Shown here piece after piece: positions 1 to 8,921 of a stretch of DNA of 64,000 bases (position 1 is the first letter of the stretch; each line of letters starts with the position of its first letter). The DNA is taken from positions 1 through 64,000 of the forward strand of contig SIBK01000007.1 in NCBI GenBank assembly GCA_009695205.1, given 5' to 3'. The translations under genes were made by a program, and so were the position numbers. The notes under the pieces were generated by a model that did not search any database, was not told where the DNA came from, and was given only the letters and a program-made list of their open reading frames with translations. Source of the stretch: Pedosphaera sp. Its GTDB lineage: Bacteria > Verrucomicrobiota > Verrucomicrobiia > Limisphaerales > UBA9464.

Positions 1-241
1 TGATGAATTTTTCGCTCAATAAGCCACGGCCACTGGCGTTTTCGCCACGCTGTTCGAGCCGGTAGATCACGGCGGATTTGCTCTCGTGCCAGGCGATACG
101 TTCAGGACTTTTCTTGCCAGGGCCGCCACCCCAATCGGGACCCCGTTCGTAGGAGGGGACCTCGGTGGCGGTGTAGGCCAAGCGAGCTTGAAGTTCAGGG
201 CTTGCGCGTTGGTAGGCTTCCAGGCTCCAGGCCTGGGGCAC
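1..241 (-). CDS. Unrecognised partial protein, cut by the window edge
   Basis: The reverse strand is open from about 256 to the left edge, in a frame that reads like real protein: VPQAWSLEAYQRASPE near a possible GTG start at 241 and ENASGRGLLSEKF at the edge. Codon choice looks coding, and the frame continues off the window. I do not recognise the family. It follows the DruA-like relic on the same strand but in another frame, so it may be a separate gene or the far side of a broken one. Function is not assigned, and the start is uncertain because a stop lies only a few codons upstream. Confidence 0.3.
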   Translation of the reverse strand, partial: MPQAWSLEAYQRASPELQARLAYTATEVPSYERGPDWGGGPGKKSPERIAWHESKSAVIYRLEQRGENASGRGLLSEKFI

Positions 242-299
242 CGGGTTGAACCGGAACTAAAGTCACAGGGCTCACTTCCCGGAGTGAAGCGCTCCAAGG

Positions 300-470
300 G
301 GCGGCGAAATCCTTAAGCTGTCCGCGCCCATCGCGCCAATCCCAGCGCTCACACAACTCGCGGGCAAGAGGTTTGCGGCTCCAGTCCCGATGAACCTCGC
401 ACATCTCTCGAAGCCATCCCAAATCCTCGTCGTAGACTGTGCGACCTTGCAAGTAGAGCGTCGATACCAT
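300..470 (-). pseudogene. Truncated DUF4338 (DruA-like) relic
   Basis: About 57 codons from an ATG at 470 carry the typical N-terminal signature of DUF4338 proteins: HRDWSRKPLARELCERWDW followed by GQLKDFAA. In intact family members this helix-turn-helix-like segment is followed by several hundred residues (the DruA subunit of Druantia anti-phage systems, and transposon-linked relatives). Here the similarity stops at about 300 and the frame runs into unrelated sequence. It is therefore a broken remnant and no longer a functional protein. The DUF4338 assignment is from memory of the motif; whether the source was a defence or a mobile gene cannot be told. Confidence 0.45.
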
Positions 471-623
471 GCACAGCCTTTTGCCTCATCCGACGAAGGT
501 AGTTCAGCAAAACCTCCAACAACTTCGGGATGCGCCCATTTCCTTTGATGCGATTCATCCGTCCTTGGAATTCCTCCATCGAAGCCCTTTCCTTCTGCCG
601 CCGACCGGGGTTGAATACGCCCA

Positions 624-2846
624 ATGCTTCTATCTCCCGACGAGTTCGAGGCGGTGTCGCGGGTGCAACACCGGGATCCACATTCGCTGCTGGGTATGCA
701 CCCGCTCGGCGATCGCCAGGGTCTTGTCGTTCGCGCCTTCGTGCCCGGGGCAAATCGCATCGAGGTCAAACCAGTTCACGATCGGTCCAAACCGACCTTC
801 TCATTGCAACGACTCGGAGACTCGTGCGTCTTCGAAGCGCTCACTACCGCCGCTCACGAGGTGTACGCCTATGACCTCGTCATTCACGATGATGGGGGTA
901 ACCTACGGCAAGGCAGGGATCCCTACTCGTTTCTTCCCGCGCTGGGGGACGTGGATTTGCACCTGTTTGGTGAAGGAAACCATCGGTGCCTGCACGATTG
1001 CCTGGGATCACATCTCCGCGTCATCGATGGTGTTGCCGGGACCAGCTTCGCCGTCTGGGCGCCCAATGCCCAACGAGTGTCCGTCGTAGGCACCTGGAAT
1101 CAGTGGGACGGTCGCGTTCATTCGATGAGGATGCTCGGATCCTCCGGGGTCTGGGAATTGTTCATTCCCGGCATCGGTGAAGGCACCTTGTACCAGTTCG
1201 AGATCGTCGACACACATGGGGTGATCGCCGTGAAGACCGATCCGTTCGGCGGTTTTTTCGAACGAGCTCCGAAACACGCCGCGATCGTATGGGATAACCG
1301 GAAGTTCCGATGGACGGACGACGCCTGGATGGCCCGGCGGCGCGGTGAGAACCAGCTTCGACGACCCGTCAGCATTTACGAAGTGCACCTGGGATCTTGG
1401 CAGAAAAAGTCCGCCTCGGAATCACTCAGCTATTCCGAAGTCGCCGCCCCGCTGATCGAGCATGTGAAGCAACTAGGCTTTACCCATGTGGAATTCTTGC
1501 CCCCTGCCGAACATGCGTACTATCCGAGTTGGGGGTATCAGGTGACGGGCTTCTTTGCACCCACCAGCCGTTTTGGGACGCCGGATGATTTTCAGTTTCT
1601 CGTCAATGCACTCCACGAAGCGGACATCGGCGTGATTATCGACTGGGTCCCCGCGCATTTCCCGCGTGATACCTGGGCATTGGCGAACTTCGACGGCACG
1701 GCCTTGTACGAGCACGCGGACCCGCGGCAGGGGGCGCATCAGGATTGGGGAACATTAATTTTCAATTTTGGCCGTCAAGAAGTTCGGAATTTTCTCACCG
1801 CCAATGCCCTCTTTTGGTGTGAACGTTTTCATATCGATGGACTGCGTGTCGATGCCGTGGCGTCCATGTTATACCTCGACTACTCGCGGTCCCCCGGCGA
1901 GTGGATTCCCAATCGATATGGCGGACGAGAGAATCTCGACGCAGTCGATTTCTTGCGTCACGTGAATCACGTGGTCCACACCGAACACCCGGGTGTGCTC
2001 ACGATCGCCGAGGAAAGCACGGCGTGGCCTCAGGTAAGCCGCCCTCCCGAGAACGGCGGACTGGGCTTCAGCCTGAAATGGAACATGGGTTGGATGCACG
2101 ACACGCTGGGCTATTTCAAGCGCGACCCCATCCATCGCAAACACCACCAAAATGAGCTCACGTTCGCGATGCTGTATCATCACAACGAAAATTTCGTCCT
2201 GCCCCTTTCCCATGACGAAGTCGTGCACGGCAAGGGTTCGCTCCGGCGGCGAATGCCGGGTGACGATTGGCAGGCATTCGCGAATTTGCGCACACTCTTG
2301 GGATATCAGTGGTTGTTTCCCGGCAAGAAATTGCTCTTCATGGGAGGCGAATTCGGACAAACATCGGAGTGGAGCGAAAATGGCGAACTCGATTGGTGGC
2401 TCCGTGAATGCGGCCTGTTTCACACCGGGCTCCAGTCCTGGGTGACGGACTTGAACGCGGTGTATCGGAATCAGGCCGCGTTGTGGGCTGGCGATTTTGA
2501 GCACGATGGTTTCCAGTGGATCGATTGCGCGGATGAAGCGAACAGCGTCTTAAGTTTTATCCGACGCCCCGGCCAAGCTTATGCCGGTTGTGGTGCTGTG
2601 GAATCCGGAGAATTGGTGATCGTCATCAATCTAACACCCGTCCCTCGCAGCAACTACCGGATCGGTTTTCCAGCTACGGGCTCTTGGCGCGAAATCCTCA
2701 ATAGCGATGCCGCCCCATACGGCGGGAGCGGTCTGGGCAATGGCCCTGGGATTGTCGCCATGCCCGCCCCATCCCACGGTCAACCTGCCTCCGTACTTCT
2801 CACTCTTCCACCGATGTCCGTGGTTGTTTTCGCCATGTCTCAGTGA
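624..2846 (+). CDS. glgB: 1,4-alpha-glucan (glycogen) branching enzyme
   Basis: Transfers alpha-1,4 glucan segments to alpha-1,6 branch positions in cytoplasmic glycogen synthesis. The 740-residue protein has the GlgB layout: N-terminal beta domain (DPHSLLGMHP), a CBM48 module around residues 130-230 (WAPNAQRVSVVGTWNQWDG), a GH13 barrel and a C-terminal beta domain. The catalytic residues fit: nucleophile Asp410 in DGLRVDAV, acid/base Glu463 in TIAEES, and Asp531 in LSHDEVVHGKGSL. Length matches the family. No other glycogen gene lies in the window, so it stands apart from a glg operon. It converges on the DUF218 gene with an 11-base gap. Confidence 0.97.
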   Translation: MLLSPDEFEAVSRVQHRDPHSLLGMHPLGDRQGLVVRAFVPGANRIEVKPVHDRSKPTFSLQRLGDSCVFEALTTAAHEVYAYDLVIHDDGGNLRQGRDPYSFLPALGDVDLHLFGEGNHRCLHDCLGSHLRVIDGVAGTSFAVWAPNAQRVSVVGTWNQWDGRVHSMRMLGSSGVWELFIPGIGEGTLYQFEIVDTHGVIAVKTDPFGGFFERAPKHAAIVWDNRKFRWTDDAWMARRRGENQLRRPVSIYEVHLGSWQKKSASESLSYSEVAAPLIEHVKQLGFTHVEFLPPAEHAYYPSWGYQVTGFFAPTSRFGTPDDFQFLVNALHEADIGVIIDWVPAHFPRDTWALANFDGTALYEHADPRQGAHQDWGTLIFNFGRQEVRNFLTANALFWCERFHIDGLRVDAVASMLYLDYSRSPGEWIPNRYGGRENLDAVDFLRHVNHVVHTEHPGVLTIAEESTAWPQVSRPPENGGLGFSLKWNMGWMHDTLGYFKRDPIHRKHHQNELTFAMLYHHNENFVLPLSHDEVVHGKGSLRRRMPGDDWQAFANLRTLLGYQWLFPGKKLLFMGGEFGQTSEWSENGELDWWLRECGLFHTGLQSWVTDLNAVYRNQAALWAGDFEHDGFQWIDCADEANSVLSFIRRPGQAYAGCGAVESGELVIVINLTPVPRSNYRIGFPATGSWREILNSDAAPYGGSGLGNGPGIVAMPAPSHGQPASVLLTLPPMSVVVFAMSQ

Positions 2847-2857
2847 ATTCCATGCCC

Positions 2858-3625
2858 TTAGATCCAGCCCCGCAGCCGGTACCACCACCAGCCGATCTCT
2901 TCGTGGCTCCAGCGATGCAGATTTATAAATCCGCGAAGATGCGGCACGCAATGCCACTGGCCGCCCGCCTCCAGGCCGTCCATGCCGATGAAATCACAAC
3001 CGACCGGAACCACGGTGAGACCTTCCCGCCGAAACACCGCCTCGGCGCGGTGTAGATGGCTCGCAGTCGATACGAGCAGAATCCGCTTCCACTTCCGCTC
3101 TATCACAAGTGCCGCAGTCCGTTTCGCCTCATCCCGAGTATCCGCGCACATCCCAAGCTGGTACAGGCGGCCGGTCGGCAGATGCCAGGATCGAAACCAC
3201 GCTTCGAGCAATTCTGAGTCGGGACGCTTAACCCCATCGAGCCGGTAATGAGCTCCCCCCAGAACGAGCGCCGGTGCCTTCCCGATCCGCACTAGTTCGA
3301 GAGCCGTCAGCACCCGGTTTGAAGTTTCGGCCATATTGAACCGGAGTTGGCCGCGTTTTGTAAAATCATGGGTTCCCCCCAGCATAACCACGGCATCCGC
3401 TGTGGGAGGTGATTGCGCGATTGCCGCATACGGCTGCTCGAGCGAAGCCAATAGCCACCATGAAAGAGGCGTGGCACCAACCACCCAAAGACTCGTCGCA
3501 AGACCAAGCCCCAAAAGAGCCATTCCCCATGCTCCCTTCATCCAAGATCGAAGCCCCACGAGCAGCAGGACGAACCACACCAAGCCCAACGGGAATAGCA
3601 GTGCTTCAAGTTCATCGGACAACAC
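2858..3625 (-). CDS. YdcF/SanA-like DUF218 membrane protein
   Basis: A 255-residue protein with two N-terminal membrane helices (about residues 11-27 and 32-52) followed by a DUF218 domain (about 76-230). Visible family motifs are ADAVVMLGG, the conserved TRDEA, and LVSTASHLHRA. DUF218 proteins (YdcF, SanA, ElyC) are linked to envelope integrity and polysaccharide or peptidoglycan precursor handling, but the reaction is not settled. The catalytic domain probably faces the periplasm. It converges on glgB, and nothing in the context narrows the function. Confidence 0.85.
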   Translation of the reverse strand: MLSDELEALLFPLGLVWFVLLLVGLRSWMKGAWGMALLGLGLATSLWVVGATPLSWWLLASLEQPYAAIAQSPPTADAVVMLGGTHDFTKRGQLRFNMAETSNRVLTALELVRIGKAPALVLGGAHYRLDGVKRPDSELLEAWFRSWHLPTGRLYQLGMCADTRDEAKRTAALVIERKWKRILLVSTASHLHRAEAVFRREGLTVVPVGCDFIGMDGLEAGGQWHCVPHLRGFINLHRWSHEEIGWWWYRLRGWI

Positions 3626-3856
3626 AGCGAGGGAGAATCAACAATTCCGCTGGAAATGAAATCCCAGAATGCAGATTGATCAAACTCGTGGGGTAGAGCT
3701 CCCGGTCTGCCCGTTGCCGAAGGCTTCCACCTGCTCGGCTTCGGCAACTCCGGAAACCGACAGGCCGGAGACCTGCCCCTCAGCGGCAACATGAGAACGG
3801 CTGCAATGTCGGGGTTCCCCATTGCCGCGCGGAACCTCGGACCGCATTGTCTCGCG

Positions 3857-4258
3857 ATGCCAAAACGGCCCACCCGCGAGGAGATACGCACAGACGCCGC
3901 TCGAAGCCGGGCCCTGCAGGCGTGGAGGCGAGTGGACTGGACGGGTCTTGAAAAGGCGTGGAAGCCCGCTGCGTTGCCTGCATCCGAGCTCGTGCCACAA
4001 GTTCTCACACACCTCCGGCTCGAACATCGGGTCGCTGAGTCGCAACTGCTGCAGCTCTGGGAAAAAATCATGGATCCACTCATTGCGGCGCACTCTCGCC
4101 CCGTCGGATTGGTCCGCGGAACCTTGTTTGTCGAAGTCGACAGCAGTGTATGGCTTAGTGAAATCGTCCGCTATCGACGGGAAGAAATCATTGAGCGGGT
4201 TCAACACGCCGTGGGTTCGGAAATGGTCGGCAAGATTTCATTCAGAACTGCCGGCTGA
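3857..4258 (+). CDS. DUF721 (DciA-like) protein
   Basis: A 133-residue protein whose C-terminal half is a DUF721 domain (LWEKIMDPLIAAHSRP, then GTLFVEVDSSVWLSEI and the YRREEIIERV helix). DUF721 includes DciA, the ancestral loader of the DnaB replicative helicase in bacteria lacking DnaC/DnaI, so a replication role is a fair inference. I chose the ATG at 3857, which gives the basic N-terminus MPKRPTREEI; in-frame ATGs at 3791 and 3806 would add up to 22 poor-looking residues. It is not beside dnaA, dnaN or gyrB here. Confidence 0.75.
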   Translation: MPKRPTREEIRTDAARSRALQAWRRVDWTGLEKAWKPAALPASELVPQVLTHLRLEHRVAESQLLQLWEKIMDPLIAAHSRPVGLVRGTLFVEVDSSVWLSEIVRYRREEIIERVQHAVGSEMVGKISFRTAG

Positions 4259-4419
4259 GTAAGGCGACGCGCGGTTCGTGAACACAATGTATTCCATTGG
4301 CGTTTCCACTCGCGCTTAGCGCTCGGGTTGCTCATTTTGGTCAAACTCATGGGCTAACTTGCGAGATCGCTTGTCCGGCCGCAGGAAAGGCTCAGTGCTC
4401 CTGACCTCGTGGAATCTCA

Positions 4420-4497
4420 GTGACCCCTCACCCGGCCTCTGCGGCCACCCCCACATCCGATGTGGGGAGGGCAGGAGTGAGGCGCCTACGGGGTCAC
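4420..4497. repeat. Nested palindromic intergenic repeat
   Basis: Outer arms GTGACCCC (4420-4427) and GGGGTCAC (4490-4497) are perfect complements. Inside lies a near-perfect hairpin, CCCCACATC (4449-4457) against GATGTGGGG (4459-4467). The arrangement suggests a REP/BIME-type repeat or a structured leader. It sits in the 397-base gap between the DUF721 and pseudopilin genes, which otherwise holds no gene I can support. The hairpin core resembles the one at 62863-62893. Confidence 0.5.
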
Positions 4498-4655
4498 GCT
4501 TTTTCCAAGTCAGCAAAACGTCTCGCTGCGATATCAGGAGGCCTGGGGCTGTGGCGTTTCCGGCGGTTTTCGAATATTTTTCTCAACATTTTCCTTTGCG
4601 CGAGTCTGACAATTGCTCTCTTATTTGAGGATTCCCGCACGCCGGTCGCTATTTT

Positions 4656-5429
4656 ATGAAAAAATCGCTCACACTCTCATCCCGGGCTGTCCGCCAGGGC
4701 TTTACTCTGATCGAATTGCTGGTCGTGATTGCCATCATCGCCATCCTGGCGGGGATGCTCTTGCCGGCGCTGGCCAAGGCCAAGGCCAAGGCCACCAGCA
4801 TTGCCTGTTTGTCCAATGGCAAACAATTGGGATTGGCTTGGTTCACGTACACCACAGACAACCGCGACGCCATCGTGCCCAACTACATTGGCGGCACTCT
4901 GAATTCGTGGATTCCGGGAGCGAATGACGTCAATTCACTTCCCGGAGCGACGAATGTTCTCGCGATCAAAAAGGGGCTCCTGTTTCCGTATAACGGAGCT
5001 CCGGGGATCTATGTGTGTCCTGCGGACGATTTCAAGCTTGCCGGCAGGCCGTTGAAGCGGGTGCGCAGCTTCTCGATGAACGGTCAGATGAATAGTGATG
5101 TGGATTGGGTCAACCCCAAGTATCCTATCTACCGGAAGCACGGTGATATCGCGTTTCCCTCTCCGTCGCAGGCACTCGTGTTTATCGACGAAAGCAGCAA
5201 AACGCTGGAAGACACCTATTTCGCGATCCAAGTGGACAACAAGGTATGGCAGAATGATCCATCCGATCGGCATGGCAAGGGTGCGAATCTGAGCTTCGCT
5301 GACGGCCATTCCGAAATTTACAAGTGGGTGGAGCCGGATACCGGCAAGCACGATTACAATGCACCGGCGAGAAAGCCTATCGATCGCGATTTTGAGCGGC
5401 TGAAGGTGACGATCGCCACCCCTCGGTGA
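4656..5429 (+). CDS. Pseudopilin-type protein with H-X9-DG motif
   Basis: A 257-residue protein with a prepilin N-terminal methylation/cleavage signal: a basic leader ending GF, then [17 protein letters not shown] as the hydrophobic helix (about residues 17-40). The prepilin peptidase would cut after the Gly of QGFTLIE. The large C-terminal domain contains [13 protein letters not shown], an exact H-X9-DG motif of the Planctomycetes/Verrucomicrobia family. It probably sits at the inner membrane facing the periplasm, as a type II secretion-like pseudopilin. No secretion genes are nearby, which is usual for these dispersed paralogues. Paralogues lie at 16398-17213 and 56977-57837. Confidence 0.88.
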   Translation: MKKSLTLSSRAVRQGFTLIELLVVIAIIAILAGMLLPALAKAKAKATSIACLSNGKQLGLAWFTYTTDNRDAIVPNYIGGTLNSWIPGANDVNSLPGATNVLAIKKGLLFPYNGAPGIYVCPADDFKLAGRPLKRVRSFSMNGQMNSDVDWVNPKYPIYRKHGDIAFPSPSQALVFIDESSKTLEDTYFAIQVDNKVWQNDPSDRHGKGANLSFADGHSEIYKWVEPDTGKHDYNAPARKPIDRDFERLKVTIATPR

Positions 5430-5451
5430 GCTGATCCTCCTTGGCGCCAAA

Positions 5452-5475
5452 GGGGTCGGTCAATAGTAATGTGCT
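5452..5475. repeat. Dispersed 24-base repeat, copy 1
   Basis: The sequence starting GGGGTCGGTCAATAGTAATG matches 16367-16390 at 22 of 24 bases. Both copies sit directly at the 3' end of a minus-strand gene; this one overlaps the last two bases of the ThuA-like gene. On the minus strand it ends in GACCCC, recalling tails of elements mobilised by REP-associated (Y1) transposases. That link is an inference. Confidence 0.4.
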
Positions 5476-6544
5476 ATTTCATTTCGTGGTCGGACACCTT
5501 CACGCCCTTCCGGTACGTGTTGAAACCGAACTTTGAAGGCTCATAGGTGCCGATGAGATCGACGTCCGCCTTCTTGGGCACCTCGAGGTTGGACAGGTTG
5601 TAGCAGGCGTTCACAAAGAGTCGGCGGAGGTCTTCGCTGCGGAGGTCGGTGGCCGCGCCGATCGTGGAGCAGAACACCTTCGATTTGTTACCTGTGTCAC
5701 CGCGATACTCTCGCATCCAGACGAGAGGCATGGCGGCCTTTTGGAGATTCGGGCCGTCTTCGGGATTCATTCCCTTCAACACTTGGCCATGGAGCAAGAT
5801 GGTGGCATCCGCCGGGAAATCCGAATTGACGCCATAGACATCCGTCGGGCCGAAGACATCGGTTACACTGTGGAGGACAGGATGGGATCGGTTGCGGCCG
5901 TCGATGACACCGCGTGTGGCCTCTTTACCGTGGTCGCCGTGGTGATACGTCCAGGTTTCGCCGACCACGCGTCCGCCGAAGCCGCCATTCCACACGCCAC
6001 CCTTGAAACGCCAATCGTAGGTGGCGAAGACACTGTTCTTATTTCGATCGTAGTTGAAAGAGTGGGTGGCGGTGCGAAGCACCATCATTGGTTTGCCCGA
6101 ATTCAGGTAGTTTACGAAATGCTGCATGTCGGCATCGGGCAGTTCACGAAAGCGAAATTGGAGGATTACCAGATCCGCCGTGGCGAGGAGATGCATTCCG
6201 GGAATGTTGGTCTGGTTATTGGGATTGATGGTTCCATCGGGGTCTTGCGAGAAGAGAACGGTGCATTTGAAGCCATGGCGCTGGCTCAGGATGCGGCCGA
6301 GTTGTGGGAGGCCCTCTTCGGAGCGGTACTCCTCGTCACCGCTCAGCATGACGATGTGTTTGCCAGCGCCAGGGCCGGGCTTGGGGTCGTAGGTCACCCA
6401 TTGAGCGGCGGTGGCAAGCACGGCAGAGCAACTGAGAGTGGCGAGTATGGCGAGGAGTTTCACAAGGGGAAGCCTACGGATTGCAGGAAAAGAGTGAAGA
6501 CGGAAATGAAAGAAACGAAGGCAAACAGAGCCCGGAAGAATCAT
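5474..6544 (-). CDS. Exported ThuA-like domain protein
   Basis: A 356-residue protein with an N-terminal signal segment (KLLAILATLSCSAVLATAAQ; an internal GTG just before KLLAIL may be the true start). The rest is a ThuA-like, glutamine-amidotransferase-fold domain: KHIVMLSGDEEYRSEEGLP, ADLVILQFRF, LNSGKPMMVLRTATHSF, and a late MPLVWMREYRGDTGNKSKVF segment. ThuA-like proteins are widespread in Verrucomicrobia and Planctomycetes, usually beside sugar or membrane-bound dehydrogenase genes, and the reaction is unknown. It faces the pseudopilin gene and shares its 3' end with the 24-base repeat. Confidence 0.85.
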   Translation of the reverse strand: MILPGSVCLRFFHFRLHSFPAIRRLPLVKLLAILATLSCSAVLATAAQWVTYDPKPGPGAGKHIVMLSGDEEYRSEEGLPQLGRILSQRHGFKCTVLFSQDPDGTINPNNQTNIPGMHLLATADLVILQFRFRELPDADMQHFVNYLNSGKPMMVLRTATHSFNYDRNKNSVFATYDWRFKGGVWNGGFGGRVVGETWTYHHGDHGKEATRGVIDGRNRSHPVLHSVTDVFGPTDVYGVNSDFPADATILLHGQVLKGMNPEDGPNLQKAAMPLVWMREYRGDTGNKSKVFCSTIGAATDLRSEDLRRLFVNACYNLSNLEVPKKADVDLIGTYEPSKFGFNTYRKGVKVSDHEMK

Positions 6545-6699
6545 CGTTTCCCTCGTTGGCTTCTGTTCAAAGAGTTGTATTTCTCAGCCAAGATCGACAG
6601 ATCCACGCACTGAGCCCCCATTTTCCGGGTACACCCTTTGTTTTCCGTCCCTGATGTTCGCGCTTTTACCTTTGTCGTAACTCCGATAGGCTTCTTGGG

Positions 6700-7929
6700 A
6701 TGCAGTTTTCCGAACTTGGGTTGCGCGCGGCCATGCTCGATGCGGTGGCGGAACTTGGTTACAAAGAACCCACTCCCATCCAGGAGCAGGCGATTCCGTT
6801 GCTGTTGGACGGGCGCGACGTCATCGGGTCGGCGCAGACCGGCACGGGGAAGACCGCGGCGTTTGCGCTGCCGATACTGACCCGACTGGGTCCGCACGGG
6901 CCGGGTCCGCGGTGTCTGGTGTTGGAGCCGACGAGGGAATTGGCATTTCAGACACACGAAAGTTTCTTAAAATTCGCCCGGTTTACCCAGTTACGCTGCG
7001 GGTTGGTGTATGGGGGTGTGGGGTATGGGAAACAGCGGGAAGATCTGGCGAACGGGGTGGATGTGTTGGTGGCGACCCCGGGCCGGCTATTGGATCACAT
7101 GGGGGAAAAGGCGGTGAAGCTTAACCTGGTGAAGTTCTTGATCTTGGACGAAGCGGACCGGATGTTGGACATGGGGTTTCTCCCGGATGTGAAGCGAATT
7201 GTGGAGCAGACTCCAAGGGATCGGCAGACAGCATTATTTTCGGCCACGATTCCGCCGGCAATTGAGACATTGATCACGTGGGCAATGAACAACCCCGTGA
7301 CCGTGGCGATCGGAGCGCGGCAATCACCGGCGGAGACCGTCAAGCACGTTCTCTATCCCGTGGCGGAGGCACAGAAGATGGATCTGCTTCTCGCCCTATT
7401 GGAAGCGATTCATTGGGAGAGCGTGATTGTGTTTTGCCGAACGAAACGTGGAGCGGATGAAGTCGAGCAGAGTTTAAAGCGGGCGAAGCATCGGGCGGCT
7501 GTCATCCACTCAGACCGATCGCAGAAGGAGCGGGAGCAGGCACTCGATGGATTCAAGACGGGTTCTTATGAGGTTTTGGTTGCGACTGACGTGGCGTCCC
7601 GCGGGCTCGACATCGCGGACGTCTCGCACGTGATCAACTATGACGTGCCGCAGCATCCGGAGGATTACGTGCATCGGATTGGCCGGACAGGACGGGCGCA
7701 GGCGACGGGGGATGCATTCACCCTATACACGGCGGGTGATGCCCAGGCGGTTTTCGCTGTTGAGCGGTTTATCACCCAGAAGATCGAGCGATTGAAGCTG
7801 GAGGGATTTCCTTACAACTACACGGCCCTGTTTGACGAAGACAAGCTGGGCCCCTTGCACGAGCGTCGAGTGAAGGGCGTGAAGATGGGGGGCGGCTATT
7901 ATATCGGCGGGTCACGCCGAAAGCGGTAG
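6700..7929 (+). CDS. DEAD-box ATP-dependent RNA helicase (RhlE-like)
   Basis: A 409-residue cytoplasmic RNA helicase. All core motifs are present: Q motif (YKEPTPIQEQAIP), Walker A AQTGTGKT at 45-52, PTRELAFQ, TPGRLLDH, DEAD at 150-153, SAT at 181-183, and motifs V/VI ending HRIGRTGR at 325-332. After the second RecA-like domain only a short basic tail (MGGGYYIGGSRRKR) remains, without a long RNA-binding extension, which fits the RhlE type. Likely roles are ribosome assembly or RNA turnover. It stands alone and converges on larE. Confidence 0.95.
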   Translation: MQFSELGLRAAMLDAVAELGYKEPTPIQEQAIPLLLDGRDVIGSAQTGTGKTAAFALPILTRLGPHGPGPRCLVLEPTRELAFQTHESFLKFARFTQLRCGLVYGGVGYGKQREDLANGVDVLVATPGRLLDHMGEKAVKLNLVKFLILDEADRMLDMGFLPDVKRIVEQTPRDRQTALFSATIPPAIETLITWAMNNPVTVAIGARQSPAETVKHVLYPVAEAQKMDLLLALLEAIHWESVIVFCRTKRGADEVEQSLKRAKHRAAVIHSDRSQKEREQALDGFKTGSYEVLVATDVASRGLDIADVSHVINYDVPQHPEDYVHRIGRTGRAQATGDAFTLYTAGDAQAVFAVERFITQKIERLKLEGFPYNYTALFDEDKLGPLHERRVKGVKMGGGYYIGGSRRKR

Positions 7930-7955
7930 CCCTGATGCCGGGAAATGGCAGCTCC

Positions 7956-8921
7956 TTAGGGAACCGATGCGGTCGCGGTCATCCTGGCTGGCAGAGATTG
8001 GATGCGGATGCTTGCTGCCTCATTCAGGCTACCCCGCCGGTATCCCTGTAGATCGAGGGTGACGTGTAAATAGCCGAGGGCACGAATTCCGGCTTCGAGC
8101 GAGCGGTGGCGTTCCGCGTCCCACCACCGGTGAAATTCCTCCGGACCCACTTCGATTCGTGCCAAATGCCCAGTTTTCAGCTCGTGATGGCGGACGCGGA
8201 CCTCGTGGAATCCGGCATCTCGGAGGAGATACTCAGCCTCCTCAATCATATGTAGCTTCTGCGGCGTCACTCGTTCGCCATACGGAATGCGGGAACTCAA
8301 GCACGCGAGTTGTGGCTTATCAGCGGTTGGAAGGCCGAGCTGGGCCGACAGAACGCGAATCTCCGTCTTGGTGAGACCGGCGTCTTTCAAGGGCGACCGT
8401 ACGGAGAACTCCGTGGCGGCACGGGCACCGGGGCGGTGGTCGCCGACGTCGCTGGCATTTTCCCCATAGGCGATCACGGAGAAACCTTCGAACTGGGCGA
8501 GGGGTGCGAGTTCAGTAAAGAGCTCGTGTTTGCAGAAGTAGCAGCGGTTGTTTGGATTCGCCAGGTAGTCGGCGTTCTGAAATTCCGCAGTGTTCACCAC
8601 TCGCACTGGAAAACCGAATCGCGTCGCCAGTTCGAGCGCTTCCCGCAATTCCCGTCGGGGCAGGCTGGGTGAATCGGCAATGACGGCCAGCATCTTCGGG
8701 CCGAGCACGTCGTGGGCGACTTTGGCGAGAAAGACAGAGTCGACTCCGCCGGAATAGGCGATGAGGCAGGAGCCGTACCCGGCAATTTCCCGGCGTAGTT
8801 GGTCGTACTTTATTTCCGCAGGCACGAGGGGAAACTGGCACGTGAGCGTCGAGATGTCGAGGGACGCCCGCGAGGCGCCCAGGAGACTGGAGGGTGGAGG
8901 AGTTGACGAGAGATCACACAT
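7956..8921 (-). CDS. larE: ATP-dependent sacrificial sulfur transferase LarE
   Basis: LarE completes the nickel-pincer nucleotide cofactor of lactate racemase-type enzymes by donating sulfur to the LarB product. The PP-loop SGGVDS follows LIAY near the N-terminus, and CYFCKHELF and ACLSSRIPYGE lie further on. The three cysteines (CxxC plus the Cys of CLSSR) match the three-cysteine LarE type reported to use an Fe-S cluster rather than sacrifice one cysteine; that detail is family knowledge. I chose the ATG at 8921; the frame is open to 9062, but that extension looks unlike LarE. No larA, larB or larC is in the window. Confidence 0.9.
   Translation of the reverse strand: MCDLSSTPPPSSLLGASRASLDISTLTCQFPLVPAEIKYDQLRREIAGYGSCLIAYSGGVDSVFLAKVAHDVLGPKMLAVIADSPSLPRRELREALELATRFGFPVRVVNTAEFQNADYLANPNNRCYFCKHELFTELAPLAQFEGFSVIAYGENASDVGDHRPGARAATEFSVRSPLKDAGLTKTEIRVLSAQLGLPTADKPQLACLSSRIPYGERVTPQKLHMIEEAEYLLRDAGFHEVRVRHHELKTGHLARIEVGPEEFHRWWDAERHRSLEAGIRALGYLHVTLDLQGYRRGSLNEAASIRIQSLPARMTATASVP

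Noticed and set aside
349-769. Long minus-strand frames overlapping the start of glgB and the DruA-like relic
   Set aside because: They run antisense into glgB, have Arg/Pro-rich non-protein composition outside the relic, and match nothing I recognise.
3680-4356. Short repeat TCAAACTC-TGGG-TA at 3680-3695 and 4341-4356
   Set aside because: 14 of 16 bases match, but the length is too short to exclude chance in this window, and no flanking structure supports it.
5741-6613. 290-codon plus-strand frame opposite the ThuA-like gene
   Set aside because: It is a mirror of the minus-strand gene, which has a signal peptide and recognisable family motifs.
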